Assembly (NCBI GenBank): GCA_027924585.1
Contig: BSBM01000461.1
Location: forward strand, 5,392,501 to 5,456,500
Origin: Larix kaempferi
Taxonomy: Eukaryota > Streptophyta > Pinopsida > Pinales > Pinaceae
Length of the DNA: 64,000 nucleotides
Direction: 5' to 3'
In this document: positions 11,346 through 23,036 of the stretch, one piece after another
Layout of the letters: every line of letters begins with the position of its first letter
How positions within the stretch are numbered: the first letter of the stretch is position 1
Notes under the pieces: model-generated
Told to the model about the DNA's origin: nothing
The model's input: only the letters and a program-made list of their open reading frames with translations
Database searches by the model: none
Made by a program: the position numbers and the translations under genes

Positions 11346-12108
11346 TGTTAGAACATTATTACACCTTGGGACCTTAGTCAAACATCATTTGTTGATTAAA
11401 TGGTCCAAAATAGGTTAATAATTACAATCTCAGGTTGTTAGAAGTTAGTTGGGGCTAATTATGACCATTCCACCACTTTTGTGCCAAAATATGGTCAAAT
11501 ATAGTTGTTGGGTACCCTATTAATGGCCACCTCCAGCATTTATTACCACCTCTTGAGCAAAGGCACCTTGTTTCCCTGTTTTAAGGAAGTTGTCTTTGAC
11601 TTAAGCCCCCCATGCATTGTATGTGGACATTTCCATTTCTTGGTTTTTTTGGCGTACCCTTGGCTACCTAAATTCCACCCAATCCTATCCACCACATGTG
11701 TGAGCCTCATTTATGTATTCCCATGCTCACCCAATGTTCACATGGACAATTTATACCATTTTGGGGTCATTTGGGAGCCTATTGGTCAACCTAGTGGGGA
11801 TTGAGGGTCAATCTAATATAGCCACTTGTAGATGCCTCCAAAGGAAAACAAATTATTTCAAATTCTATATAAATGTATTCACAACTCATTTATGAGTTGT
11901 ATATTTGGACAGTTAATAAACCTGCTATTTGATCATTTGTATCTCTGATTTTTTATCATTTATATTACAGGTTTTTATCATTTGTGACTGGTTTTTTATC
12001 ATTTGTTTTCCAGAAATATGTTGCACTTATTTATTGCATACTAAGCATAAATTATTGATTGTGAGGTAATATTTAGCTACTAGATCCTACTGTGATTAAT
12101 ATTTCACA
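11346..12108 (+). repeat. 3' LTR of gag-only element I
   Basis: 763 bp, homologous to 8880-9646. The bases between 11028 and 11345 upstream are untranslated 3' sequence ending in the polypurine tract. Confidence 0.92.
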
Positions 12109-12109
12109 A

Positions 12110-12541
12110 AAATATAACAGTTATTCTCAAAATAAAATCTTCAATTCAAAACATTACAAAATATCTTATCAAACTTTTGTCAAATTTGACATTTTCCTCA
12201 ACAATATCATGCATCCCAAACTCTTCATCGAAATTGACATTTTCTACTGGTTGGCTCTCTTCTTGGACCTCAATGTGTTCTTCCGTTGGGTCCTCTACTT
12301 CTGCAGAATGCTCAAAGTGATATTTTCCGAACTGGTCCCTTTTAAAGGAGGTCGAGGCTCTTTTGACATATTTTCCACAAGTGAATCAATAATTATCCTT
12401 TCTTCAAACCAACTTCCTGCATTTCATCTGGAAGAACTTTCATAGCATTAATTCTTTACTTGATATAATTGCACTGTAGTAGATCATTCTCAATGGATAT
12501 GCAATTTCTTCTTTTTTGTAATGAACATGCTATTGTTGTAC
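12110..12541 (-). pseudogene. Candidate final exon of gene A, decayed
   Basis: The minus strand from an acceptor-like TTGATTAG/G at 12541 downwards reads as broken coding sequence in three frames. One segment contains INAMKVLPDEMQEVGL, another IIIDSLVENMSKEPRPPLKG, and a third is strongly acidic (EVEDPTEEHIEVQEE). The changes of frame without intervening noise suggest one exon with two small indels. Its link to gene A is position and strand only. It ends at the LTR of element I, so the 3' end is displaced left of 8880 or lost. Confidence 0.4.
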
Positions 12542-12617
12542 CTAATCAACACATACAAAACAAAAAAAGTTAAATAACATAATGTAACATAAATTTAAAA
12601 AATATATACGGTTGAAT

Positions 12618-12675
12618 TTAGATTACGGCACTAGTTTCATATGTAATATCAGAAATATTACATGATCTCGAGATG
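12618..12675 (-). pseudogene. Gene A, end of exon E beyond the Copia A insertion
   Basis: Joining 20069-20283 to 12675 across the Copia A insertion (removing one AGATG copy) continues the frame for about 19 codons (NVNI then SRSCNISDITYETSAVI) to a TAA at 12618-12620. Alternatively a GT at this point starts another intron leading to 12541. The clean continuation supports the insertion having split a reading frame. Confidence 0.5.
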
Positions 12676-13281
12676 TGTTAAATTTTGAGCATTAATTCAC
12701 AATACTCTAGGATCTTCACTGAGAGAATAACATGTACAGTATACCAATGCATAACAATCACAATAAGCATGACAAGCATCACAAGAATCAAAAGCATGAG
12801 AGACAAGAGACACAGAGTTTCTGTGGGGAAAATCCTAAGGTGAAAAACCCCACAACTTCCTCAGAGATAGAGAGAGCAATGGCTCAACCAAAGTACAACC
12901 AAAATATATTGAGATAGTCTCCTAGTAGCAGATGATCCTCCTCCTCACTAGTGCGCCACTTTCTGAGTGAGAGAGATATGACTTTCCGAATGATCTAAAT
13001 AGAGATCACCTGATCTCTATTTATACTAACCTCTTTGCCCAGTGACCTTATGGGGCCGACTTGTCTAGCTAGGTACATCCACATTATAATATATATATTT
13101 CAGGGCCGACCCAACACATGGTGGTCTAATAACCCATCGGCAAGTACACACATTTGTGACACTTGTCAATCCACATGACAACACTTCCTTATAGAGGAAT
13201 AACACATCTCTAATAAGGGTACAATAAATATATATGAAATAGATAGATGAAATACATTCCGAAGTTACATATACATCAACA
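12676..13281 (-). repeat. 3' LTR of Copia A
   Basis: 606 bp, the same length as 19463-20068. I count roughly 20 substitutions and no indels by eye, about 97 percent identity, so the insertion is not very recent. Confidence 0.93.
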
Positions 13282-13520
13282 CTCCCTCTTAACTAGGAAG
13301 GTATTTCTCGACATAGATCTGCTAGACAAGTCTTCTTCTCGGGATCATCGTCATCATCATCATCATTGTTGTTGCTATCTCAACCAATCTCTGACTCTAC
13401 TCGTCATAGGAAGTTCTATAGAGCCAATCCTTTTTCATACTGGATGTAGGCCCACCACCTACAGGTCTTCATCATCACTGGCCATACTGTGGAATCCTCA
13501 GGACTTATTACGTGCGTCAC

Positions 13521-14095
13521 AAAACCTCGAAAGAGCATCCCAAGCTGTTACGAGCACACGGCTCTACCTATAGGATCTCCCAGGGCCATATTATATGTGA
13601 CCTCACCACAAAACCTCGCAAGAGCATCCCAGGCTGTTACAAGCACACAGCTCTACCTATAGGATCTCCCAAGGACAGATTATATGTGGTCACCACAAAA
13701 CCTCGCAAGAGCATCCCAGGCTGTTACGAGCACACAGCTCTACCTATAGGATCTCCCAGGGACAGATTATATGTGGTCATGGCAAAACCTCGCAAGAGCA
13801 TCCCAGGACTTATTATAGGCACATAGCCCAACCTATCGGATCTCCCAGGGACATATTATATGCCATAGGACAAAACCTCAAAAGAGCATCTGCTAGATAT
13901 CCCAGGGCCAGATTATATGCCATAGGAAAAACCTCGAAAGACCCTCTGCAGATCTCCCAGGGCCAAATTATATGTCCTCCCAGAGCAAACCCTCGAAAGA
14001 GCATTTGCCAGATATCCCAAGGACAAATTATATGCCATAGGAAAAACCTCGAAAGACTATCTGCAAATCTCCCATGGGCAAATTATATGCTCATC
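13521..14095 (-). repeat. 87-bp tandem repeat in the 3' untranslated part of Copia A
   Basis: Units begin AAAACCTCG at 13521, 13610, 13697 and 13784 (spacing 89, 87, 87), followed by shorter degenerate units of about 60 bp to 14095. Each unit holds GGATCTCCCAGGG followed by an ATTATATG box. Copia B has a single related segment at 35100-35170 but no array. Confidence 0.85.
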
Positions 14096-14239
14096 TGCAC
14101 AACCTGATCCACGGCCAAAGAGTATCAACCTGATACTCACCATACATCATCCTGATGTACACATGATCATCCTGATCATCATCACTGCAACATCCTGCTG
14201 CATGTCATCTGGAGAAACATTCCGAAGCTCGTCATCCAT

Positions 14240-14745
14240 GATCATCCTGATCATACAATGCATCTACCTGATGCATACCAAGTATCTACCTAATACATAT
14301 CATCATACATGATCCACCTAATCATATAGTGTATCCACCTGATACAAATACAAATACATGATACATATCACCATACATGATCCACCTGATCATACAATGT
14401 ATCCACCCAATACAAATACAAATACATGATACATATCACCATACATGATCCACCTAATCATACAATGTATCCACCTGATACATATACAAATACATGGTCC
14501 AAGCATCCAACATGATGCATATACAAAATACATACAAATGATCCTCCTGATCATATCCAACATCCAACATGATGCGTACATACATATACATATAAATGAT
14601 CCAACTGATTATATCCAGCATCCAACATGATGCATACATACATATACATATAAATGATCCAACTGATCATATCCAACATCCAACATGATGCATACATACA
14701 TATACATATAAATGATCCAACTGATCATATCCAGCATAAACCAGA
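14240..14745 (-). repeat. Second, short-unit repeat tract in Copia A
   Basis: Alternating CCACCTGATC, CATACAATGTATC and ATACATATACATATAAATG blocks. From 14500 a unit of about 60 bp with CATCCAACATGATGCATAC recurs about four times. The ORFs running through it on both strands are repeat artefacts. Confidence 0.8.
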
Positions 14746-14842
14746 ACATCATCCTAATGCTCATCATCCAGCGCTTACATCCACAGCCATGTGAAGGATC
14801 CTCCTTCCAACATGCTTGGAATGGATTCTGCAAATGTGTCCA

Positions 14843-17800
14843 TCACTTCTTCCTCGAAGTGTCATCAATCCAAAGAACACCAAGACTCTCTCTGAAGTAC
14901 TCGAACTTCACCCTGGCTAGTGGCTTCATCAGCACATCTGCAATTTGCTCATCCGTCGCAACATACAGGAGCTTCACAGCTCCTCTCTACACCATATCCC
15001 TGATATAGTGATATTTGATCTCTATGTATTTCGACCTATCATGAAACACAGGGTTCTCAGACAGCTTCACACAACTCTGGTTATCACAGAAGATACCAGT
15101 AGCATCCAACGGGAGATCAAATAACTCAGACAGTAGCTTCCGTAGCCATACTTCCTCACAACTAGCTGAATAGGCTGCAACATACTCTACCTCAGTTGTA
15201 CTCAGTGCTACGCAGGACTGCTTCCTGCTAGAGATCACACTTGATCCCATACTGAAGCAGCACCCAAATGTGCTCTTCCTATCTGCAGCACTGCCAGCCC
15301 AATCTGAATCAACATAACCTTACAGGTTAAAATTTTGATTCGCTTCATACTTGAGCCCATAATCCACTGTACCCTTCAGGTACCTCAGAACATGCTTTAC
15401 AGCAACCAGATGAACACTCCTCGGATCTGTCAGGAACTGACTCAATGTGTTCACCTCAAAGCAAATATCTAGTCTCGTGTTCATCAGATACATCAAGGAC
15501 CCAATCATCTGACGATACATAGAGACATCAACTGGCTCAGATGAAGCATCACATAGAAGCTCCAGATTCGATGCCATAGGTGTGGCCATGGCCTTGCAAT
15601 CCATCATCCTGAATCTCTTCAGGATATCTACTGTTTACTTCCCTTGACCAAGGAAGATGCCACCTACACTCTGCCAAACCTCCATACCTAGGAAATAATG
15701 CATCATTCCCAAATCTTTCATATCGAACTCGACAGCAAGCTTCCTCTTAGTATCTGCAATCAATCTGTCATCTCCTATTACAAATAATTCATCCACATAC
15801 AGGAGTAGAATCACAGGATTCCCTTCCTTAACCTTGTAGTAAAAGTTGGAATCCGCTTTACTCTTGGTAAAGCCCAAACTAGATAGGAAACTGTCCATCC
15901 TACCATACCAAGTTCTGGCAGCTTGTTTCAAGCCATACAAGGCTTTCTTCAATTTGCACACATATGACTCCCTGTCATGTATTTCAAACCCGAGTGGCTG
16001 CTCCACATATACTTCCTCTTCAACTACACCATTCAAGAAAGCAGTCTTGACATCCATCTAGTGTATTTTCCATTTCACTGCTACAACTAGGGCAATTACT
16101 GTTCTGATGGAAGTATACCTGGCTACAGGTGCAAATGTTTCTTCATAATCTATTCCCTCTTTCTGAGAGAAGCCACGAGCTACGAATCTTGCCTTGTATT
16201 TCTCTACACTGCCATCTGCAGCATGCTTGATTTTGTAAATCCATTTGGAAGTCACAACAGACTTCTCTTTAGGTCTTGGGACAACATCCCAAACATCATT
16301 CTTCATTATTGATTGGTATTCCTCAACCATGGCATCCTTCCATTCTTTCTTTTCCACTGCTTCTTCATAACTAGAAGGCTCTTTGTTCATAATGTCACAG
16401 AGTAAAGCAACATAGCTGGTATGTGATCTGGTTCTCTTCTTTGTTCTGTGTTCTTCTTTTGGAATGCCAAATCTTTCTGCATCTTAAATGAGCTCTCTAG
16501 CCCATGCAGGTTTCCTCTTGTGAGAGTTATCCTCATAGGGTGGATCTACAGGTTCTTGTGGATCTTCAAACTCACGAACAACTTTTGGAACTGCTTCATT
16601 CATGGTAGTGTCTTGAAATCTAGTTTCCTTAGGTTCTTCATAAACTTCGATAGGTGCCTTCCTTGATTTGATGAATGCTGAGTTTTCATCAAATGTTACA
16701 TACCTGCTGACATCAATCTTCTTGAACCCTGGAAAGTATATTCTGTAAGCCTTCGAGCTTTCACTGTAACCCACAAAGATACCCTTCTTTCCTAAAGGAT
16801 CTAGTTTAGTCCTCTTTTCCTTTGGGACATGAGTGTATACTGGACAACCAAATATTCTGAGATGGCTGACTTCAGGTTTCTTACAAGAAAAGACCTCTTC
16901 TGGTGTCTTGTTGTCCAATATATTGTCGGGTGTTCTATTCTGCACATATACAGCTGTTCTAGCTGCTTCTGCCCATATACGCATAGTTAGATCTTGGTCA
17001 TGTAGCATTGCCCTTGTTGCTTCCATGATAGTTCTGTTCTTCCTTTCTGTAACTCCATTTTGTTGAGGATTATAATGAGCAGTCAACTCCCTCTTAATCC
17101 ATGAATCACTACAAAGTTTCTTGAATTCACCTGAGGTGAATTCTCCACCATTGTTGTATCTGAATGTTTTGATCTTCTTGTCAGTTTGATTCTCCATCAA
17201 AGTTTTGAATTCCTTGAACTTATCAAACACCTTATCTTTTTTCTTCAAGAAGTATACCCAAGTCTTCTTGGAGAATTCATCAATAAATGAGACATAGTAA
17301 ACATACCCACTAAGAGAACTGGATGACATAGGACCACATACATCTGAGTGGATGATTTCCAGGATATCTTTGGCCTTGCTTTCACTTCTTGGGAAATCCT
17401 TCTTAATGTTCTTACCTTTTGCACATCCTTTGCAAACACCTTCATGTTTGGTCTTGATTTCAGGAAGACCTTCTACAGCCTTGCTTGCAATTGGAAGTTC
17501 CCTATAGTGCATATGAGCAAGTCTTCTATGCCAAAGTTTACTTGGCTCCATGGATTCATGCACCATGGCATGTTCAGGTTATCCCTTCAATTTATACAAT
17601 CCTCCATCTTGCTCTCCAATCACTACTGCATCATCTATGGTCTTTCCCTTTGGCCACATTAGGACTTGGCCATCCACAAATGCAACCCTCATACCTTTTG
17701 CATCCAATGCAGAGATGGAGAGTAAGTTCTTCTTGAGCCCAAGTACATAAAGGACTTCTTTCATCTTCAAAGATTTTCTAGAATCTAGGTTGTAGGAGGC

Positions 17801-18888
17801 TTCACCACTTCCTTCGATTGGGTATTGATAATCATCCCCAAGTTTCACCTTATGGGGTGATTCATGTTTAGATAGATTCACAAAAGATTCCTTAAACCCA
17901 GTCATGTGTTTGGAAGCCCCACTGTCAATAAACCAATCATTACAACCATGGGAGATAGTACCTGTGAGAGCAGAGATTAGAACATACTCTTCTTCACTTA
18001 ATGAGTCATCATCACTTTCTTCCCTAGCCTTCTTCTTTGGCGGTTCATCATCCTCGGCAACATGAGCATGGAACTTTCTTTTGTTGCCCTTCTTCTTCTT
18101 GTTGAAGTTGTTGTTATTATCCCTTTTGTTCTTGGGACAATCTGAAGCAAAGTGACCCTTCTCATTGCATGTGAAGCATCTTATATCCTTCTTATTCTTT
18201 TGATAGGATCTTTTGTAGCGAGAGGGCTCCTTCTTGGGCTTGCTTCTTTTGCTGTGAGTTGCGACAGCTTGATCTTCACCTCCCATCTTTTCCTCATGAG
18301 CTACAAGTCTACCTTCTTCTTGAGAGAATTCCTCCCATAGTTTACTGAAAGAGATCAATTTCTTTCTTGCACAGATTCCTTGAATAAAGGAGTCCCATGA
18401 CCTAGGTAGGCCATTCAGAGTGGTCATAACAACTTCATTCAGAGTGGTCATAACAACTTCACCATTGTCCACTACTTCATCCACAGCTTCAAGTTGCTCC
18501 TTGATGTGAGAGACCTTGGAGAAGTAAGATTGAATGGTTTCTCCATTCAACATATTGACCCCTTTCAATTGATTCCGTAGAGTCATCTTCCGATTTATGT
18601 TCTTCCCTTCATATAGCTTGGTCAAAGAGTCAAACATCTCCTTGGGTGTCTTTAGAGAAGACACATGGGATATGAGATGGTCTTGATAGAATCAACAATG
18701 ATTCTCTTTGCCTTGACCAAGTTCTTCTTATGCAATACCTTGGCCTCTTCATCCTCTGGGATAGGGATGTCTTCTTTTATATATGAGTCCAACTCATTCT
18801 CTTCCAGGATTAACCCAATCCTATACTTCCACGCTCGGAAGTTATCAGCCCCTTCACGCTTATCCTCAAGCTTGGTGTGGTGAGACAT
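14843..18888 (-). pseudogene. gag-pol polyprotein of Copia A
   Basis: Starts at the ATG at 18888 (MSHHTKLED). One frameshift near 18670 in gag; from 18664 to the end everything is in a single frame with about six stops. Domains: gag (UBN2-like, KTPKEMFDSLTKLYEGK); zinc knuckle CFTCNEKGHFASDC near 18175; protease WFIDSGASKHMTG near 17940; GAG-pre-integrase WHRRLAHMHY near 17530; integrase with HSDVCGP, then YNNGGEF where the second catalytic Asp is Asn (near 17150), and NGVTERKN; RT with MDVKTAFLNGVVEEEVYV and YVDEL instead of YVDDL (near 15800); RNase H with YVDSDWAG, STTEVEYVAA and FCDNQSC. A small in-frame duplication (EVVMTTLN twice) sits near 18410-18460. The element cannot be autonomous now. 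Confidence 0.93.
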
Positions 18889-19462
18889 CTTAAAGAGTAC
18901 TTCAAATGGAAATAGAAAAGATTTAGGTCTTACCACTTGAAATACTGAAAACTAGATCTGGTCCTGGATTAGGGTTTGTCGGAAAAACCCTAAAAATTCA
19001 AAATGTGAATTTCAATTTTCTGAAAGGATAGAAAGATGTGCTTTGATGAGCTGATCAGCCTGGTGCATTTAGAATTTGAGATCAGCAAAGTTTTACCCTT
19101 CAGATTTTCCTTTTTGTCCTCCTGGGTTCACTCGGGAGAGCCCTGAATTAGGGTTTGAGTTTCTCGGAGATCTACCCAGCCAAAAATCTCGATCCAAAGC
19201 TCTAAACTTTGATTTTTGCAAGGAGCTTCCATCGATGTCTTCAGATTTCATAAATTCCTATTTTTGTGGAAACCCTAATTTTTAAGGCCAAATCTGAAAA
19301 TGCTCAGAATTGAATTCTGATTGGACAGATAGATTCTCCTTGATGAGTAGAGTCAATCTACTATACTGTGTTTCCAAAATCTGTGGAGAGAAACCCAATA
19401 AACAAGAAACTCAAGTTTTCGTCACTGCAAAATGTTTTCTTCTCAGGTTAGCTCTAATACCA

Positions 19463-20068
19463 TGTTAAATTTTGAGAATTAATTCACAATACTCTAGGAT
19501 CTTCACTGAGAGAATAACATGTATAGTATATCAATGCATAACAATCACAATAAGCATGACAAGCATCACAAGAATCAAAAGCATGAGAGACAAGAGACAC
19601 AGAGTTTCCATGGGGAAAACCCTAAGGTGAAAAACCCCACAACTTCCTCAGAGATAGAGAGAGCAATGGCTCAACCAAAGTACAACCAAAATACATTGAG
19701 ATAGTCTCCTAGTAGCAGATGATCCTCCTCCTCACTAGTGCGCCACTTTCTGAGTGAGAGAGATATGACTTTCCGAATGATCTAAATAGAGATCACCTGA
19801 TCTCTATTTATACTAACCTCTTTGCCCAGTGACCTTATGGGGCCGACTTGTCTAGCTAGGTAAATCCACATTATAATATATATATTTTAGGGCCGACCCC
19901 ACACATGGTGGTCTAATAACCCATCGACAAGTACACACACTTGCGACTCTTGTCAATCCACATAACGACACTTCCTTATAGAGGAATAACACATCTCTAA
20001 TAACGGTTCAATAAATATATATGAAATACATAGATGAAATACATTCCGAAGTTACATATACATCAACA
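19463..20068 (-). repeat. 5' LTR of Copia A
   Basis: 606 bp, preceded on the internal side by the primer site GCTCTAATACCA (19451-19462, read as TGGTATTAGAGC). Includes CTATTTATACTAACC, whose complement supplies a TATA-like GTATAAATAGAG promoter motif near 19801-19815. Confidence 0.93.
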
Positions 20069-22540
20069 AGATGTTTACATTCTCTCCTTTCAAATCTCTT
20101 TCTTCATATGTCAACTTGTTAACCACGGCCTTATAAGACAATATTTGACTATATTTTCCTTCACTCTTTTCATTGATTAAAAGAGTTTCATAGTTCTCCT
20201 GTTTTTTCCAACATGCAAGATGTATGTTTTCAGTATCACTCATAAATGGATCAGCATTGGAGCTACGAATGTTAGGCTTATGCCTGTAACAAAAATAGAT
20301 AAGAATCTAATTAACTTATAGAAAAATAATTTTGGTTTCTAAACTCAAATGTTTAATAATATACTACAAATATCTTACCAATACAGTTGTTTCCTTGAGT
20401 TTGTTTTATCCTTGAAGATTGTTAGCATTGCTCCTCCTTGTACATTTGAATGGAAAACAAGAAATCTCCATAGGGGTGATGTTGTGACGTCCAGAAATCC
20501 AGAAAACACTTTATTGAATGACTGGTATGTATAAGGATCACAATCATAAGTAATGTTTTGATATTGTATCCATGAGGGATATATGCAATAACTAGGGAGT
20601 ACTCCTTTTTGGGAACAAGATTTGCAATGTTTGCACAATCACCCAAAATCACTTTATATTACACAGTGTCGATCCCATTTCAAACGTGATGATCAAGGGT
20701 GTCATCAAGTTCAATGTTTGCAAGATGTTTTCTTCTTTGTCGTTCTATTTTAGCTGTTTGAATATTAATTTTGAAAGACTCTGGTACTGTATTCTTCTTT
20801 GACATCTTTGAAAACAAAATTATATCTATAAGTATTAAAATAGAAATGAATTCACTTAGAAATAAATAAAATAGAAAATATGATGAATCATCATACCTTT
20901 TTGTATGCAACAAAAAAAATCTTTTAAACTTTCCATGGAGCTTGAATCTGGATAGTTGCATCTGACATCATCCCGACTCTTCTCACCCACCATTATAACC
21001 ATATCCTCTTGTATTTTCATGTAAACCTTATGTCTACATGATGTAAAAATGAATGGCGTTAACAATGACATCTAATAATAACACAATGCTTATTTAATAA
21101 AAAATCTTAAACTTAAAAAAATAAAAACAACCTATAAACTTACTTTTCAAAATCATTGCACATTTCTTCCATGGATAATTCACCTTACTTTAAACTTGAC
21201 AGTATTGTAGATATAAGTGTTTCATCCTTCACACCTTGAAATGATATCCAAGGTGTTATAGTCATATCTTCTGGCAAGTTCTTGACATCAGGGCCTCCTT
21301 GACTACTGCTCCATGCAACCGCTTTACTTTTTTTTACCTTCTGATTTTTTACACCAATATTCTCCCACATGCTAAATATGTCATCAATAAAATCCCATAT
21401 GGGGATCGTTCTAAATTCCAACTGAAAATAGTTATCTACAGCTCTGAATGCATAACTTCCTTTCAAACATTTATGTTTCACATTGTCCTCTTTAATAGGG
21501 ATACCTATTTCCATACAACATTGTTTCCGGAAATATGCATCAAATTTCAATCTATCCCCACCACATATTTTTTCAAATTCATTCTGGATTGTTGCGAAAT
21601 ATCGGATTTTGACAAAGGTTTTAACTTGTTTCACTAGTGCATAAACAATGTCTTTACTCGACACCAAAAAAATATCTTGCAACAATCCCAATGAGTGATA
21701 ATCATTTTTAAGATATGCAAATCCAACACAATGTAAGTGAATAATTTTTGAGTTTCCTTGATATTTCTCTTTCAGAAACCAAGAATAGTCAAGTTTCTCT
21801 TCAGCTGGTGCGTGTTTCCATTCTCTAACATTCTTGGCTTTTAAATCATCACTGGGCACAACTTCAACATGTGCAACATTGTCATATGGGTCAACTTTTT
21901 TTTTATGACTTCATCAATGATCTCGCTCCAGAGATGTTTATAGATAGATTTCTTGATGTCATTTTCCTTATAATGAGAAACAAAACAAAAAAAATTAGTA
22001 TATGTTTTAAAAACAAATATTTGCACTTAAAAAAAATTGTTAACATATAGTTATACAAATCATAACAATTTTTTAAATGTAGAGGGAGCTCGAGAATTTA
22101 TTTTTTCAAATACATAGCCCTTGGGCTATGCTACGGGCTCCCATAGCATCTTTAGCATATCCCAAGGGCTCAACATTTTGTGGCTCAGCATAGCCCAAGG
22201 GCTATGCCTTGCCCGCGGCCAATGCATAGCCCTTGGGCTATGCTAGGGGGTTCCCATTGCATAGCCCTTGGGCTATGCTAGGGGGGTTCCCATTGCATAG
22301 CCCTTGGGCTATGCATTGGGTGCCCTTTGGGCTATGCAATGGGGGCTAAGGAATGGGTGCCTATGCCCTCGGGCCAAAAAAAATAATAATAATTACCCAG
22401 GTTTTACAGAGCACATGTCGATGCCCAAATGAAAAATATTTGCATTAAAACATAAAAAAAATAATTTAACTAACCTTGACAATGTTTGGAGTTGTTCGAT
22501 GGTCTCCAAAGCCTTGTGGATCATTGTTTGCAAATGGTGA
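20069..22540 (-). pseudogene. Gene A of the TIR element, multi-exon, unknown family
   Basis: Five minus-strand exons with matching GT-AG junctions keep frame: 22540-22475 (SPFANNDPQGFG...), 21966-21144, 21033-20897, 20825-20379 and 20283-20069 (continuing at 12675). Introns are 508, 110, 71 and 95 bp. Junction checks: CNDFEK joins HKVYMK, CCIQK joins DIILFSK, and KQLY joins WHKPN with correct phase. Damage: an A-run frameshift near 21905, a stop at 21183-21185, and two stops plus a frameshift in exon D (20659-20690). Features: a 230-residue stretch with FRTIPIWDFIDDIFSMWEN, a CKHCKSC cysteine cluster, and WRFLVFHSNVQGG. I recognise no family; it does not show Ulp1, helicase, RT or DDE motifs I know. 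The first exon upstream of 22540 was not found. It is divergent from gene B. Confidence 0.6.
22112..22376. repeat. Array of 20-bp palindromes inside a gene A intron
   Basis: About five copies of the perfect palindrome GCATAGCCCTTGGGCTATGC or variants (about 22112, 22188, 22224, 22257, 22295), separated by GGGG/CCCATT spacers, plus half sites. It lies wholly within the 508-bp intron 21967-22474. Much more GC-rich than its surroundings. Confidence 0.9.
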
Positions 22541-23036
22541 CTGTAGAAAATCAAACTGCGTTAATATAGCACAAAATAAGTTTTTGTTTACCGTTTTATG
22601 AATGTGGGATTAAAAACTGTGTAATTAGATAATGCATTATTTCTAAATTTAGAGAAGAAGGTATTAGATAAAATTTGACTAGTGTTATGACTTTTGGTTT
22701 AAAAAATGAATGTAAATAACTAATATTGTATTAAAAAGTTTGGATAGCATTGTTTAAATTTCATTTTATAAGTATTGTTACAATTGTTATACGATAAATT
22801 AAATTAGTTTTAATAGTGTTATAATTGTGTTTGAAATGTGTGATTTATTTTGTAGGGAAATTTTGGAAGGAAAAGTTTGAAGGGAAATTTTGGAGGAAAT
22901 GTTTCGGAGGGAAAATTTTGGAGGGAAAATTTCATTCTTTTAGCTATAAGATTGTTGGGGGTTGATAGTTGCACCATTGTACTTTTTGGTGAGGAGTGTG
23001 AGAAAATTCATTCTCCTATACTTTTTAGTGAAAGTC
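22541..23036. promoter_or_regulatory. Divergent intergenic region between genes A and B
   Basis: About 500 bp, AT-rich. Near gene B it contains four to five imperfect copies of a GGGAAATTTTGGAGG motif (22856-22932), a candidate control or protein-binding array. I could not place TATA boxes or start sites with confidence. An undetected first exon of gene A may also lie here. Confidence 0.4.

Larger units (their letters stand above)
8880..12108 (+). mobile_element. Non-autonomous (gag-only) LTR retrotransposon I
   Basis: LTRs at 8880-9646 (767 bp) and 11346-12108 (763 bp) both start TGTTAGAACATTATTACACC and end ATATTTCACA. A primer site TGGTATCAGAGCTC follows the 5' LTR (9647-9660) and a purine tract TTATGGAGGGG precedes the 3' LTR (11335-11345). 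The flanks AAAAC and AAAAT form an imperfect 5-bp duplication. The 1.7-kb interior has a gag-like frame but no protease, integrase, RT or RNase H, so mobilisation would need enzymes from a Copia relative. It shares its architecture and ORF similarity with 50215-53360. Confidence 0.9.
12676..20068 (-). mobile_element. Copia element A, full length, decayed
   Basis: 7.4-kb element on the minus strand with 606-bp LTRs at both ends and a perfect target duplication AGATG (12671-12675 and 20069-20073). The LTR reads TGTTGATGTATATGTAAC to ...TTTAACA. The primer site TGGTATTAGAGC is at 19451-19462 and the purine tract AAGAGGGAG next to 13281. The polyprotein is at 14843-18888. Between the polyprotein and the 3' LTR lie about 1.5 kb of tandem repeats, unusual for Copia. 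It is the same family as Copia B at 35399-42121. It inserted into an exon of gene A. Confidence 0.95.

Noticed and set aside
13512-13826. 104-codon plus ORF with repeated KPRKSIPGCY peptide
   Set aside because: It is the translation of the 87-bp tandem repeat on the strand opposite to the element's genes.
22112-22376. Possible CRISPR-like array because of palindromic repeats with spacers
   Set aside because: Spacers are themselves near-identical and of uneven length, and the setting is a plant intron.
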